DNA of 22,196 nt, taken from Bacteroidales bacterium UBA5342. GTDB taxonomy: Bacteria; Bacteroidota; Bacteroidia; Bacteroidales; UBA5342. The notes below the pieces were generated by a model, which was given only the letters and a program-made list of their open reading frames with translations, had not been told where the DNA came from and did no database searches. A program made the translations under genes and the position numbers. The DNA is taken from NCBI GenBank assembly GCA_002408065.1, contig DHQI01000014.1, positions 27,639-49,834 on the forward strand, read 5' to 3'. Below, piece by piece: positions 8,008-14,743 of this stretch (within the stretch, counting starts at the first letter, position 1; each line of letters starts with the position of its first letter).

Positions 8008-8015
8008 CAAATATA
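8008..8015 (-). promoter_or_regulatory. Candidate -7 box for the EFR1-type gene
   Basis: On the minus strand TATATTTG matches TAnnTTTG exactly and lies 24 nt before the ATG. No good -33 TTG was found at 18-20 nt spacing, so this is a partial match. Confidence 0.35.
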
Positions 8016-8041
8016 GTCATCTTTTATCAAAAAACAGTTGT

Positions 8042-8656
8042 TTACGCTATTTTTTTACCAATAAAACGAATGACTGATGCTTTGCCCTGATGGTACTTTC
8101 CTTCATCAAGGTTGATAATTTCCTCTTTTAATGCTATGATTTCGAAACCGGGAAAATCCTCTTTTATCATATTAATAGTGTAGAGCATTTCTATGTTAGA
8201 AGGCCCGTTGTTTACACCTTTTGCTTTTTTTATGCTATGGTTGTTCTTGCTAAATCCTTCCAGTATTATGATGCCTCCCGGTTTCAGGTAAGTTGATAGT
8301 TTGCGGTGAAATTTCTGCCTGAGCTGAGGTGGAAAATGAGCATAGATCAAAGCCATAGCATCAAAGCTGTCAGCCTCATAATCTATATGGATTAAATTTT
8401 CTACCCGGTAGTCTATCTCTACATTAAAGTCTTGTGCTAAGGCTAAAGCTTTTTCTTTTCCGCTCTCACTCAGGTCAAAAGCACTGACCTCCCAACCAAG
8501 GCTGGCAGCATACACGGCATTGCGGCCTTCGCCTTCGGCTGGTAGTAATATTTTTCCTTTGTTTAGTTTATCTATTTGCGCCTGAAAATATTCATTGGGC
8601 TGTTTACCATACGCAAAACCCTCTTCGCCGTAGCGGCTGTCCCACATCTCTTTCAT
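8042..8656 (-). CDS. Class I SAM-dependent methyltransferase
   Basis: A 204-residue Rossmann-fold methyltransferase. Motif I is seen as ILLPAEGEGRNAVYAASLG (36-54) and the acidic SAM-ribose residue as Asp61 in VSAFDLSESG. A later DAMALIYAHFPPQLR segment corresponds to motif IV, and LKPGGIIILEGFS to the motif V-VI strand. The GEGRNAVYAA form is shared with TehB-like and thiopurine-methyltransferase-like enzymes that act on small molecules, but no substrate residue allows a choice. It lies 58 nt before the EFR1-type gene on the same strand and may be cotranscribed in part. It is the last clearly chromosomal gene before the accessory island. Confidence 0.88.
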   Translation of the reverse strand: MKEMWDSRYGEEGFAYGKQPNEYFQAQIDKLNKGKILLPAEGEGRNAVYAASLGWEVSAFDLSESGKEKALALAQDFNVEIDYRVENLIHIDYEADSFDAMALIYAHFPPQLRQKFHRKLSTYLKPGGIIILEGFSKNNHSIKKAKGVNNGPSNIEMLYTINMIKEDFPGFEIIALKEEIINLDEGKYHQGKASVIRFIGKKIA

Positions 8657-8810
8657 CTTGTTTGCTATTATTGTGTCAGGATATAACAGTATTGGGGTGG
8701 GATTGTTTTACTTTTTCCAACGGTGACTCATTTTTTTGATTTTTTGCAAAGTATGAGCTTTGCTGTTAGCAATGCCGTAGGATAGATTCTACGCCAAACA
8801 CAAGATCATA

Positions 8811-8948
8811 CTACGGACAACAGGTAAAATGGCTTCTAAAATGCCGGAAAAACGTTCCAAATCCATCCCCCAAAGTCCACAAAAAAAGCGATTTAAAACA
8901 CTATGCTTAAATCGCTGTCAATAAACCACCTGAATGCTGTGTCCGTAG
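8811..8948. repeat. 9-bp inverted repeat flanking a terminator
   Basis: CTACGGACA at 8811-8819 and TGTCCGTAG at 8940-8948 are perfect complements 120 nt apart, enclosing the terminator at 8880-8916. A further CCGTAG (8775-8780) can pair with 8811-8816. This may be the remains of a cassette-boundary or small mobile element. Confidence 0.5.
8880..8916 (-). terminator. Intrinsic terminator, minus strand, at the left end of the island
   Basis: Stem arms AGCGATTTAA (8887-8896) and TTAAATCGCT (8907-8916) are perfect, with a 10-nt loop. The A-run at 8880-8887 gives a T-tail on the minus strand, so it would stop transcription coming leftward out of the STAND gene about 240 nt upstream. Confidence 0.75.
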
Positions 8949-9016
8949 AATGTTTAGTTCAACGATTGCTAGATGGATAGTATGGCATTAGAAACCAAAT
9001 TCTCTTCGGATTCCCC

Positions 9017-9159
9017 ACAGAGCTAAATCAGAGATTTTACTGAGAAATTCAAAGTTCAGTCTCTGTCAAATCTCTGATATGGCGGAGCTGCTAGAAACCA
9101 CAGAAAGCCGTGTAACAGCCTCAGCGCCATATTATCTATTCTAGCCTGTTAGCCTCTGT
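9017..9159 (-). repeat. Cassette-boundary palindrome A (attC-like), downstream of the STAND gene
   Basis: Outer arms ACAGAGCTAA (9017-9026) and TTAGCCTCTGT (9149-9159) pair with one bulge. Inner arms ATATGGCG (9077-9084) and CGCCATAT (9125-9132) pair around a 40-nt loop. The left arm also contains its own hairpin, ATCAGAGATTT (9027-9037) with AAATCTCTGAT (9068-9078), an 11-bp perfect match. The STAND stop codon (9159-9161) abuts the outer arm. The layout resembles palindromes B and C and integron attC sites, but the ends do not match the GTTRRRY consensus strictly. Confidence 0.5.
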
Positions 9160-11828
9160 TATTCAATTTTATTTATATTTTTAGCACATTCACCTTGGGC
9201 ATTTTTTCCAACTACAAAACTTACCAACATTCCGTTCTTAATTGTTTTCCACTCGGTTCTATTGTGCACATCGTTAAAGTCATTTATGTTTGCATAATAC
9301 CTTTTTTTGTCTTCTGCTTCAATAAACACAAAGGGCTTTGTGTTATTCTGTTTTAACCTTTTTACTGTGCCCATTATTGGTTCTTGACTGTTAACATCAT
9401 TTCCATTGTCGAGTAAGTAATTCAATGATGAGTCTTGAAATTTATCACAGTATTTATGAATGATTTTAGATTTTAGTGGAGATAGACTGATTCTCAATAT
9501 ATTTTCTTTAATTACTCTTTTAAAGTATTCTTGATTTTCTTCTTTATGAATAATAGGGATTAAGACGAAGCAAGAAATTAGTGCATCACAGAAATTCTTT
9601 ATCATTTTAGGATCAAGAATCTTTTTTGTCACACATTCTTCAAATACTTGCATTGATTTTTTGAAGTGGTTTAACGAATTATCGTAGTCTTGTTCAATCC
9701 TAGCAGAGCTTTGCCCCATATTATTGTATAATGAAATTAGTTCTGTGTATGCAACTCTTTCATTTTTAGGGTCAAGCTCTTTTTTAATAAGTTTTTTGAC
9801 TCTGTTAATTGCATTATTGTATTCACGTTTTGTGTTAAAGATGCGAACAAATAAAAATGTAACAGATGGATGTTCGGGCTTTAATTCAAATAGTTGGTTA
9901 GCATACTCTAATGCGCCATCAGGGTCTTCCATTTGAAATAATAGGAATTGAGAATAGAAATAGAGTAGCTTTGAACAAGTTGGTTCAACCTCTAAGCCTA
10001 GTTGATAATCATCTTCAGCACCAAGAATGTCACCACTTGTAGCTTTTATGAAGGCACCTACACGATATGGCTCAAAAAAACGTGGAACAATACTACGTGC
10101 TTCGTGTACTTTCTTTAGAGCTTCCTCAAATTCTTTTTTCCAAGATAAAGCTAAAGCTTCAGAAAGAAATTTGGCAGCAATTTTTTCATTTGCATTTCTG
10201 TAAGTTATTGCATTTATCTCAAATTCATTATAAGCATTTATCTTTTTAAGTTGTGCTGTGCTATTTGTTAAATCACGTAGTTTCCTTGATATGTTCTTGA
10301 TGTATTGTACTTCAATTTTATGTTGTTTTGTCAAATAATCTTTTGCAAATTCTGAAATAAAATAATTAGTCTCCTCAATATTATCATTGTCGTTGATTTC
10401 AGTGCTAATAAGTGTTGTTTTGAAGAGTTCTAATAAGAATTCTCGGACTCTTATTGGTTCGAGTTCAGACAGGTAAATAATTTCAGCACTTCTTAGGCTT
10501 TTTCTGGCTGCTCTTAATGTGTTTAAAATTTGAATAGCACCATAGCTCAGTTTCCCATATACGTTAGTTAGACAGAAATTTAAAAGGTCATCTTTGTTGT
10601 TAAGAACTTCAACAGGAGATATTCCAGCTTCCACAGTATTAACAAACCATTTTAATGCCAATGGGTTGTGATATAGTTTATCAGAAATTTCAATTAATGT
10701 CTTTTGAGGGAGCTTCAAGAGAGTGTCACTATCGCGTATTTTTGCAATTTCTCTAATCATTTTTGCAGACTCATTTTCAGAGAAACCTTTAAGTTTTCTC
10801 CGATATTCAAGTTCACCTAGACCTATTCGTGAAGTTATAAGGATGTTGCATTTCATTTGTGCCTCGCGGATGAAATTTATTACCTCTTCACTTTGTATTG
10901 TTTCTAAGTTATCAATAATTAACAATGTTTTAAATAGGCTGAAATATTCAATTATTTCCGTTAATTTATTAGTAGTATTATCAACTTTTAGAGTGTCTGA
11001 AATAAGTTCAACTAACCCAGTATAGTTTGTTATTGCATTATGGATCTCTTCAATTCCTTTTGAGGTTAACATTGTAGTTTTTGCTGAAGTCCATATTACT
11101 AATTCAAATGGACAAGCATCACCCATATCTATTATGTCATATGCGACTTTTATTGCAAGAGCTGTCTTTCCTATTCCACCATCTCCAATTACACTAACAA
11201 CTTTGTTGCTAAGGATTAATTTCTTAATATCCTCGACATCATTTTTCCGCCCAATAAACCCAGTTTCATCAAAGTCTGGTTTAGGAAGGTTATGAATAAT
11301 TGGTTGTTCATACTCTTGATTATGAACACTTGGCATTGTAAGTGTGAAAATGTATGATGGATCATTTTCAATCTTTTCTTTAGTTTCGAATGTAATAATC
11401 CACGGAATTGAATCTGTTTTTCTTAGACCAGAAATAAAGTTATATACAGTAGTAAAATCACCACCTAACAGTGGTCTCGTATGCATAACTCTATTTCTAA
11501 TAGGCGTTATAGATGTAAGATTGCTTAGGATCTGTTTAAGATATTTACTTGATGAGTCAGATAAGAACGCATTATTGTTGTTAAGAATTGTAAATGTATC
11601 TTGAAAATCAAGAAAATCTACAGCATCTTCAATATTATTTAATATGTTTGAACCAGGGTTGTCTTTTGAGTATCGATTTCTGACTTTCTCTTCAAGTTCA
11701 CGATTCTTTAAGAATGATAAATCAGATTGATACGGAACAATACACTTGTTAATTGTTGCTTTTAAATCAATTTCAATACCATATATAAGAGCTGCTAATG
11801 TTAATCTTACTTCCGTTACTTTAGACAT
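9159..11828 (-). CDS. Large multidomain STAND NTPase: HEPN-like, NB-ARC-like, TPR and cold-shock-like domains
   Basis: An 889-residue protein. Residues 1-125 are helical and end in IRNRVMH (Arg111-Asn112 to His116), the RNxxxH form of the HEPN ribonuclease motif. Residues 190-400 form an NB-ARC/STAND ATPase: FIGR (191-194), Walker A GDGGIGKT (215-222), Walker B LLIIDNLE (302-309), the ITSR arginine motif (331-334) and NPLALKWF (388-395), which matches the GLPLAL element. Residues about 420-540 look like a winged-helix/arm region, and 545-745 like TPR-type helical pairs. Residues 819-889 resemble a cold-shock/OB domain: MGTVKRL, KPFVFI (831-836) in the RNP1 position, and GMLVSFVVG with AKNINKI at the end. 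The predicted role is a regulated switch with a possible RNase effector, as in NLR-like phage defence; that role is inferred. It is A+T-rich against its housekeeping neighbours and lies alone between palindromes A and B. There is no signal peptide or membrane segment. Confidence 0.85.
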   Translation of the reverse strand: MSKVTEVRLTLAALIYGIEIDLKATINKCIVPYQSDLSFLKNRELEEKVRNRYSKDNPGSNILNNIEDAVDFLDFQDTFTILNNNNAFLSDSSSKYLKQILSNLTSITPIRNRVMHTRPLLGGDFTTVYNFISGLRKTDSIPWIITFETKEKIENDPSYIFTLTMPSVHNQEYEQPIIHNLPKPDFDETGFIGRKNDVEDIKKLILSNKVVSVIGDGGIGKTALAIKVAYDIIDMGDACPFELVIWTSAKTTMLTSKGIEEIHNAITNYTGLVELISDTLKVDNTTNKLTEIIEYFSLFKTLLIIDNLETIQSEEVINFIREAQMKCNILITSRIGLGELEYRRKLKGFSENESAKMIREIAKIRDSDTLLKLPQKTLIEISDKLYHNPLALKWFVNTVEAGISPVEVLNNKDDLLNFCLTNVYGKLSYGAIQILNTLRAARKSLRSAEIIYLSELEPIRVREFLLELFKTTLISTEINDNDNIEETNYFISEFAKDYLTKQHKIEVQYIKNISRKLRDLTNSTAQLKKINAYNEFEINAITYRNANEKIAAKFLSEALALSWKKEFEEALKKVHEARSIVPRFFEPYRVGAFIKATSGDILGAEDDYQLGLEVEPTCSKLLYFYSQFLLFQMEDPDGALEYANQLFELKPEHPSVTFLFVRIFNTKREYNNAINRVKKLIKKELDPKNERVAYTELISLYNNMGQSSARIEQDYDNSLNHFKKSMQVFEECVTKKILDPKMIKNFCDALISCFVLIPIIHKEENQEYFKRVIKENILRISLSPLKSKIIHKYCDKFQDSSLNYLLDNGNDVNSQEPIMGTVKRLKQNNTKPFVFIEAEDKKRYYANINDFNDVHNRTEWKTIKNGMLVSFVVGKNAQGECAKNINKIE

Positions 11829-11867
11829 AGTTATTTGTTATTTAGGTTGATCGTGTTTTTTTAATAG

Positions 11868-12001
11868 CAGCCAACGTTGAGTGTATGCGTAGTGGCGGAC
11901 TTCGGAGCTCTTCGCTATCAAACTGAGATTGTGTTGATGTGAGACACAAACCTTGATATTTTGTACTTTCCCCGCCATTACGTATGACACATTGTTAGCG
12001 G
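11868..12001 (-). repeat. Cassette-boundary palindrome B (attC-like) between the STAND gene and the two-gene unit
   Basis: An imperfect inverted repeat of about 30 nt per arm: the left arm spans 11868-11898 and ends AGTGGCGG; the right arm spans 11972-12001, starts CCGCCATTACG and ends GTTAGCGG. The arms pair with bulges and G-T pairs around a roughly 70-nt loop, the folded shape of an integron attC site. The stop codon of the 242-residue gene (11995-11997) lies inside the GTTAGC end, as cassette stop codons often do in attC. On the minus strand its other end reads ACGTTGGC, close to the ACGTTAGC of palindrome C. Confidence 0.6.
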
Positions 12002-12723
12002 TTTGTGCTTTCTATTTCTCCAATCTCAATCAGATGTTTTCTTATTATTTTACCCATATCAAGAAGTAATTCATTTTTCACATCAGCACTTAATTGTCTT
12101 GTGTGAATTACAAGTTTTTTGAAGTCGGGGCTATAGTGTAGAAAAAACCAATTCCCTTTATTATACCAGAATTTTCCTTTTTCGTCACCTGCATATGTTA
12201 CTCCAAATATTTCGTCAATTTCTCTAATGTTGTCATTGTTTTTAATGTAATCAGAACACGCTAATACAATGACAGGAAAGTCCTGAATGAACTTCGATGA
12301 TTTAAACAGTAGTTTACGTTCAGGGATTCCGCTTTTATCGGCATCAGACGTTTTTTTCATTGGAGCGTCATTGATTTCAGTCGTAAAAGAATGTTTTAGA
12401 AAATCAACATAGTATGTTCCACTTTCTTTATCTCTGATTATCTCCGATAACTTTTGATATTTACTCCATGTATTTTTACCCCAACCTGCCCTAAGTGGAT
12501 GGTCTTGGTCAACCGAATATTCCAATATTTCACAGGTGTTCGATTTAATATGGTTTTCCCAACTTAGAGCGTTTTCCTCATACCATTTTCTTCCGATAGT
12601 ATCATTAACATCAATAGCTGATTCTTTTCCAATCAAAAGAGTGTTAGAGTTCGGATTGCCCGTACCGATATAGTAGTTACCAACTCCGTTTTTCACAAAG
12701 TTTTTGAATTTGTCTCCGTACAT
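11995..12723 (-). CDS. Uncharacterised protein with uracil-DNA-glycosylase-like motifs
   Basis: A 242-residue protein not recognised as a named family. The N-terminus reads YYIGTGNPNSNTLLIGKES (17-35), where a hydrophobic strand followed by GKES lies in the position of the GxxPG/GExP loop of the UDG superfamily. VIVLACSDYI at 151-160 looks like a core strand. LVIHTRQLS at 204-212 could stand for the late HPSxLS-type motif. These resemblances are weak and an active site cannot be assigned. It starts 16 nt after the coiled-coil gene, so the two form an operon. Its stop codon is embedded in palindrome B. It is A+T-rich, with no signal peptide or membrane segment. A DNA-acting role is inference. 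Confidence 0.75.
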   Translation of the reverse strand: MYGDKFKNFVKNGVGNYYIGTGNPNSNTLLIGKESAIDVNDTIGRKWYEENALSWENHIKSNTCEILEYSVDQDHPLRAGWGKNTWSKYQKLSEIIRDKESGTYYVDFLKHSFTTEINDAPMKKTSDADKSGIPERKLLFKSSKFIQDFPVIVLACSDYIKNNDNIREIDEIFGVTYAGDEKGKFWYNKGNWFFLHYSPDFKKLVIHTRQLSADVKNELLLDMGKIIRKHLIEIGEIESTNR

Positions 12724-12739
12724 TTTTCTTTAATTTTAG

Positions 12740-14110
12740 TTACAATGCTAAACGTACACTTTCAGCAAGTTTTGCTTTGTCTGCATCTTGTAGGAAAGCG
12801 ATGTCCTCTGTAAAAAACACAGGAATATTTGTTCCGTTAAGAATAAAATGTCCGTCTTTCTCGGTATCGGGATTTACCCACCTGTCAGCTCCAAATATCA
12901 AGTCTCTGGTGATTGTACCGAAGAAGAAAATTGCAACAGGTTGGATTTTCACAATCGTTTCATAAGTCAGTTCAAGCTGTTCTCTGATAAAATCACTATT
13001 TGTTTGCAATAGTAAATCTCGGTCATTTTCTCTTGCATAAAGAAGGTTAGTATGCGAGTATCCTTTTTCTATACTGTCAGAAAATGATTCTAAGCTTTTA
13101 AAATAATCAGGAGCATCGTCTCTTTGATACAAGCTTCCATAAAGCAAAGACTTTTCGTCGTCACTTTTCAAAAATACATCGTCGTCTGCAGGTTCATAAG
13201 ACGGATTAATTCCAACATATAAAATACTATCCTTCACTCCGTCAGCAGAGAAAATTGGTCTTCTGCTAATTATATCTTTATCTACTGTATTCGAATATCT
13301 TTCCCATATGCTTGCAAGTGAATCAGAGATTCTGTTACCCTCGTTTAGGTCAAAGAAAATAGAAGATGTAATTACCTCTTCGTTGTTTTCAACATTTGCT
13401 TCTGTATTTTCTTCTATCGCTTTTTCTTTTTTACTACCTCTTAAAAGATTGAATGCTTTTTTTGCCAATGCTCCGACATTTGCACCAATCACACCATACA
13501 AACCTTCTGATTTTCTCTTTTCAAATTTTTGCAAAGTGTCGAGATAGTACTTCTTTTTCATTTCATTTAAACCATCAGATAAAACTTCTAAGCATTCATT
13601 TAGCTTTAATAAGTAGATATCCGACAACTCATTTTCAAGTCTGTTTTTATTTTTCTCTAAGCTTTTAGTTCCAACATCAAGTTTGTTAGCCCACTTTTTG
13701 GTTTCAAGTATACTAATCAAATAATTTACATTTTGAAGGCTTGGAGAGTCCGTGTTATAATCTAACGCATTTCTAATCTCCTCTTGCAATTCAATTATAT
13801 ACTTTTCCAAAAACTCCTTTTGTTCCTTATCCTGTTGCTCTTTGAACATTTTTTCTTGCAAATCCAGCTCTGCTTTATGTTGCTTTTTCTGTTCTTTAAG
13901 CATCTTCATTTGCATTTCCTTTTCAGCTTGAATTCTAACAAGATTTGCTTCATGTTCTAATTGAGCTTTTGATGGTTTCGGTGCAGGAGGTGCTGCATTA
14001 TGAACTCTTCGATATGGAGTTGAGTGTTTATCTCCAAAAATCATATTAGAAACCATCTTACCAGCATTCTTGCCGAGTTCTCTTTTAAATGAATTTCCTA
14101 CTATACTCAT
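12740..14110 (-). CDS. Coiled-coil protein with uracil-DNA-glycosylase-like C-terminal domain
   Basis: A 456-residue protein. Residues 1-36 are basic and end in GDKHSTPYRRV. Residues about 45-115 are strongly charged, with long Glu/Lys/Gln runs expected to form a coiled coil; 135-200 may add a second. After a linker rich in Glu/Asn, residues 295-456 look like a compact alpha/beta domain: ILYVGINPSYEP (296-307) resembles the GINPG loop of MUG-type glycosylases with Ser for the last Gly, followed by PVAIFFFGTITRDLIFG (391-407) and a terminal IPVFFTEDIAFL segment where the HPS/NPSG motif would lie. That last motif is missing, so it may bind rather than cut DNA, or be another enzyme. It is the first gene of a two-gene unit with the 242-residue protein (16-nt gap), between palindromes B and C. 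Confidence 0.75.
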   Translation of the reverse strand: MSIVGNSFKRELGKNAGKMVSNMIFGDKHSTPYRRVHNAAPPAPKPSKAQLEHEANLVRIQAEKEMQMKMLKEQKKQHKAELDLQEKMFKEQQDKEQKEFLEKYIIELQEEIRNALDYNTDSPSLQNVNYLISILETKKWANKLDVGTKSLEKNKNRLENELSDIYLLKLNECLEVLSDGLNEMKKKYYLDTLQKFEKRKSEGLYGVIGANVGALAKKAFNLLRGSKKEKAIEENTEANVENNEEVITSSIFFDLNEGNRISDSLASIWERYSNTVDKDIISRRPIFSADGVKDSILYVGINPSYEPADDDVFLKSDDEKSLLYGSLYQRDDAPDYFKSLESFSDSIEKGYSHTNLLYARENDRDLLLQTNSDFIREQLELTYETIVKIQPVAIFFFGTITRDLIFGADRWVNPDTEKDGHFILNGTNIPVFFTEDIAFLQDADKAKLAESVRLAL

Positions 14111-14349
14111 ATTTTTTTTGTTTTTAAGGTTCTATTATTGCTGTGTCGTTCCTTTGCATAACCGCTAACGTCTCTGTATACGCCATAAATTCCACTTTAT
14201 GGCGTATATATTTCATTTACGAGAAGCTAAGATTATGGCGTTTATTGAAGCTTTTTTATAGACACCTTTGTTTTTATGGGGCATTATAACTCCTCAGAAT
14301 TATCTCAGGAACAAAGCTATACATTATTTATCAGAAAACATAAAAAAAA
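14111..14349. other. Noncoding stretch between the two-gene unit and the recombinase remnant
   Basis: About 240 nt with no gene seen. It holds palindrome C (14163-14208) and a further ATGGCG copy near 14235. Upstream sequences of the coiled-coil gene, including any promoter, must lie here, but no TAnnTTTG box stood out. Confidence 0.5.
14163..14208 (-). repeat. Palindrome C (partial attC-like site) upstream of the two-gene unit
   Basis: GCTAACG (minus strand CGTTAGC) starts at 14164 and is followed by a perfect 13-bp inverted repeat: TATACGCCATAAA (14177-14189) and TTTATGGCGTATA (14196-14208), 6-nt loop. It shares the GTTAGC core and CGCCA/TGGCG inner stem with palindromes A and B. No matching outer right arm was found, so the site looks incomplete. 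Confidence 0.55.
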
Positions 14350-14556
14350 CTAATCAATATCTAAATCATCTAAAGTACTCTTTAGATTTTTCATTCCTTT
14401 AGTGGTAATGTGTGTGTATATCTCTGTAGTTTTGCTACTCTCGTACCCCAGCAGGCTTTGAATGTAGCGTGCATCTTTGCCATCCTCCAGCATATGCGTT
14501 GCAAAACTATGCCTTAGTGTATGTACGGTCACATGTTTTGTTATTGATGTATTGTG
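14350..14556 (-). pseudogene. Tyrosine recombinase/integrase, C-terminal remnant
   Basis: The open frame from 14556 to the stop at 14350 encodes only the last part of a phage-integrase-family recombinase. It keeps the HTLRHSFATHML box with the second catalytic Arg and its His, LLGYESSKTT where His is usual in LLGH, and the nucleophile Tyr in TEIYTHIT. The first catalytic Arg, the N-terminal core-binding domain and all upstream sequence are missing; the frame closes at a stop (14557-14559) just before HNTSITKHVTV, though family similarity runs into that segment. A GTG at 14530 is not a true start. It cannot be active alone. It probably marks a past integration event next to palindromes C, B and A. 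Confidence 0.88.
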
Positions 14557-14567
14557 TTATTGAAAAA

Positions 14568-14605
14568 GGTGTGCTTTCCATGCTATATGGCATGGAAAGT
14601 ACACT
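14568..14605. repeat. Long hairpin at the recombinase breakpoint
   Basis: CTTTCCATG (14574-14582) pairs perfectly with CATGGAAAG (14591-14599). Pairing extends outward with G-T pairs to about 14568 and 14605, and inward by one C-G pair. It is not followed by a convincing T-run, so a simple terminator is less likely than a mobile-element end or an RNA structure. Confidence 0.55.
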
Positions 14606-14675
14606 TCTTTGGTTTTGTAGGAATGTTTTAGCCCTACATACCTAAACAAAAATATTGAGAAACAGATGAATAGAT

Positions 14676-14710
14676 ACAAAAAAAGCGGCGAAGAAAATTC
14701 CTCGCCGCTT
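14676..14710 (-). terminator. Intrinsic terminator of hcp
   Basis: Stem arms AAGCGGCGA (14683-14691) and TCGCCGCTT (14702-14710) form a G+C-rich hairpin. The A-run beginning near 14677 becomes a T-tail on the minus strand. It lies about 35 nt after the hcp stop codon. Confidence 0.88.
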
Positions 14711-14743
14711 CGTTGGTTAAAAAATAGTACCTTGATGTTGCTA

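Larger units (their letters stand above)
8657..9016. other. Noncoding stretch between methyltransferase gene and island
   Basis: No convincing gene was found in about 360 nt. The left part should hold the promoter of the methyltransferase gene. The centre holds the CTACGG/CCGTAG inverted elements (8775-8780, 8811-8819, 8940-8948) around a minus-strand terminator. Confidence 0.6.
14557..14743. other. Noncoding stretch with hairpin and terminator between recombinase remnant and hcp
   Basis: No gene seen. A long hairpin (14568-14605) marks the truncation side of the recombinase, and the hcp terminator lies at 14676-14710. The breakpoint that removed the recombinase N-terminus should be close to 14557. 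Confidence 0.55.

Noticed and set aside
9017..12001. Palindromes A and B as simple transcription terminators
   Set aside because: Both have long internal loops and no T-run. A separate conventional minus-strand terminator lies beyond A (8880-8916), so ending transcription does not explain their form.
13308..13668. Overlapping open frames antisense to the coiled-coil gene
   Set aside because: They mirror the Lys/Glu-rich coiled-coil coding sequence, giving Phe/Ser-rich products of no family. No start signals were seen.
14530..14532. GTG as a real start of a small 60-residue protein
   Set aside because: Integrase similarity continues upstream of the GTG to about 14550, so this is a fragment of a larger protein and not a small gene.
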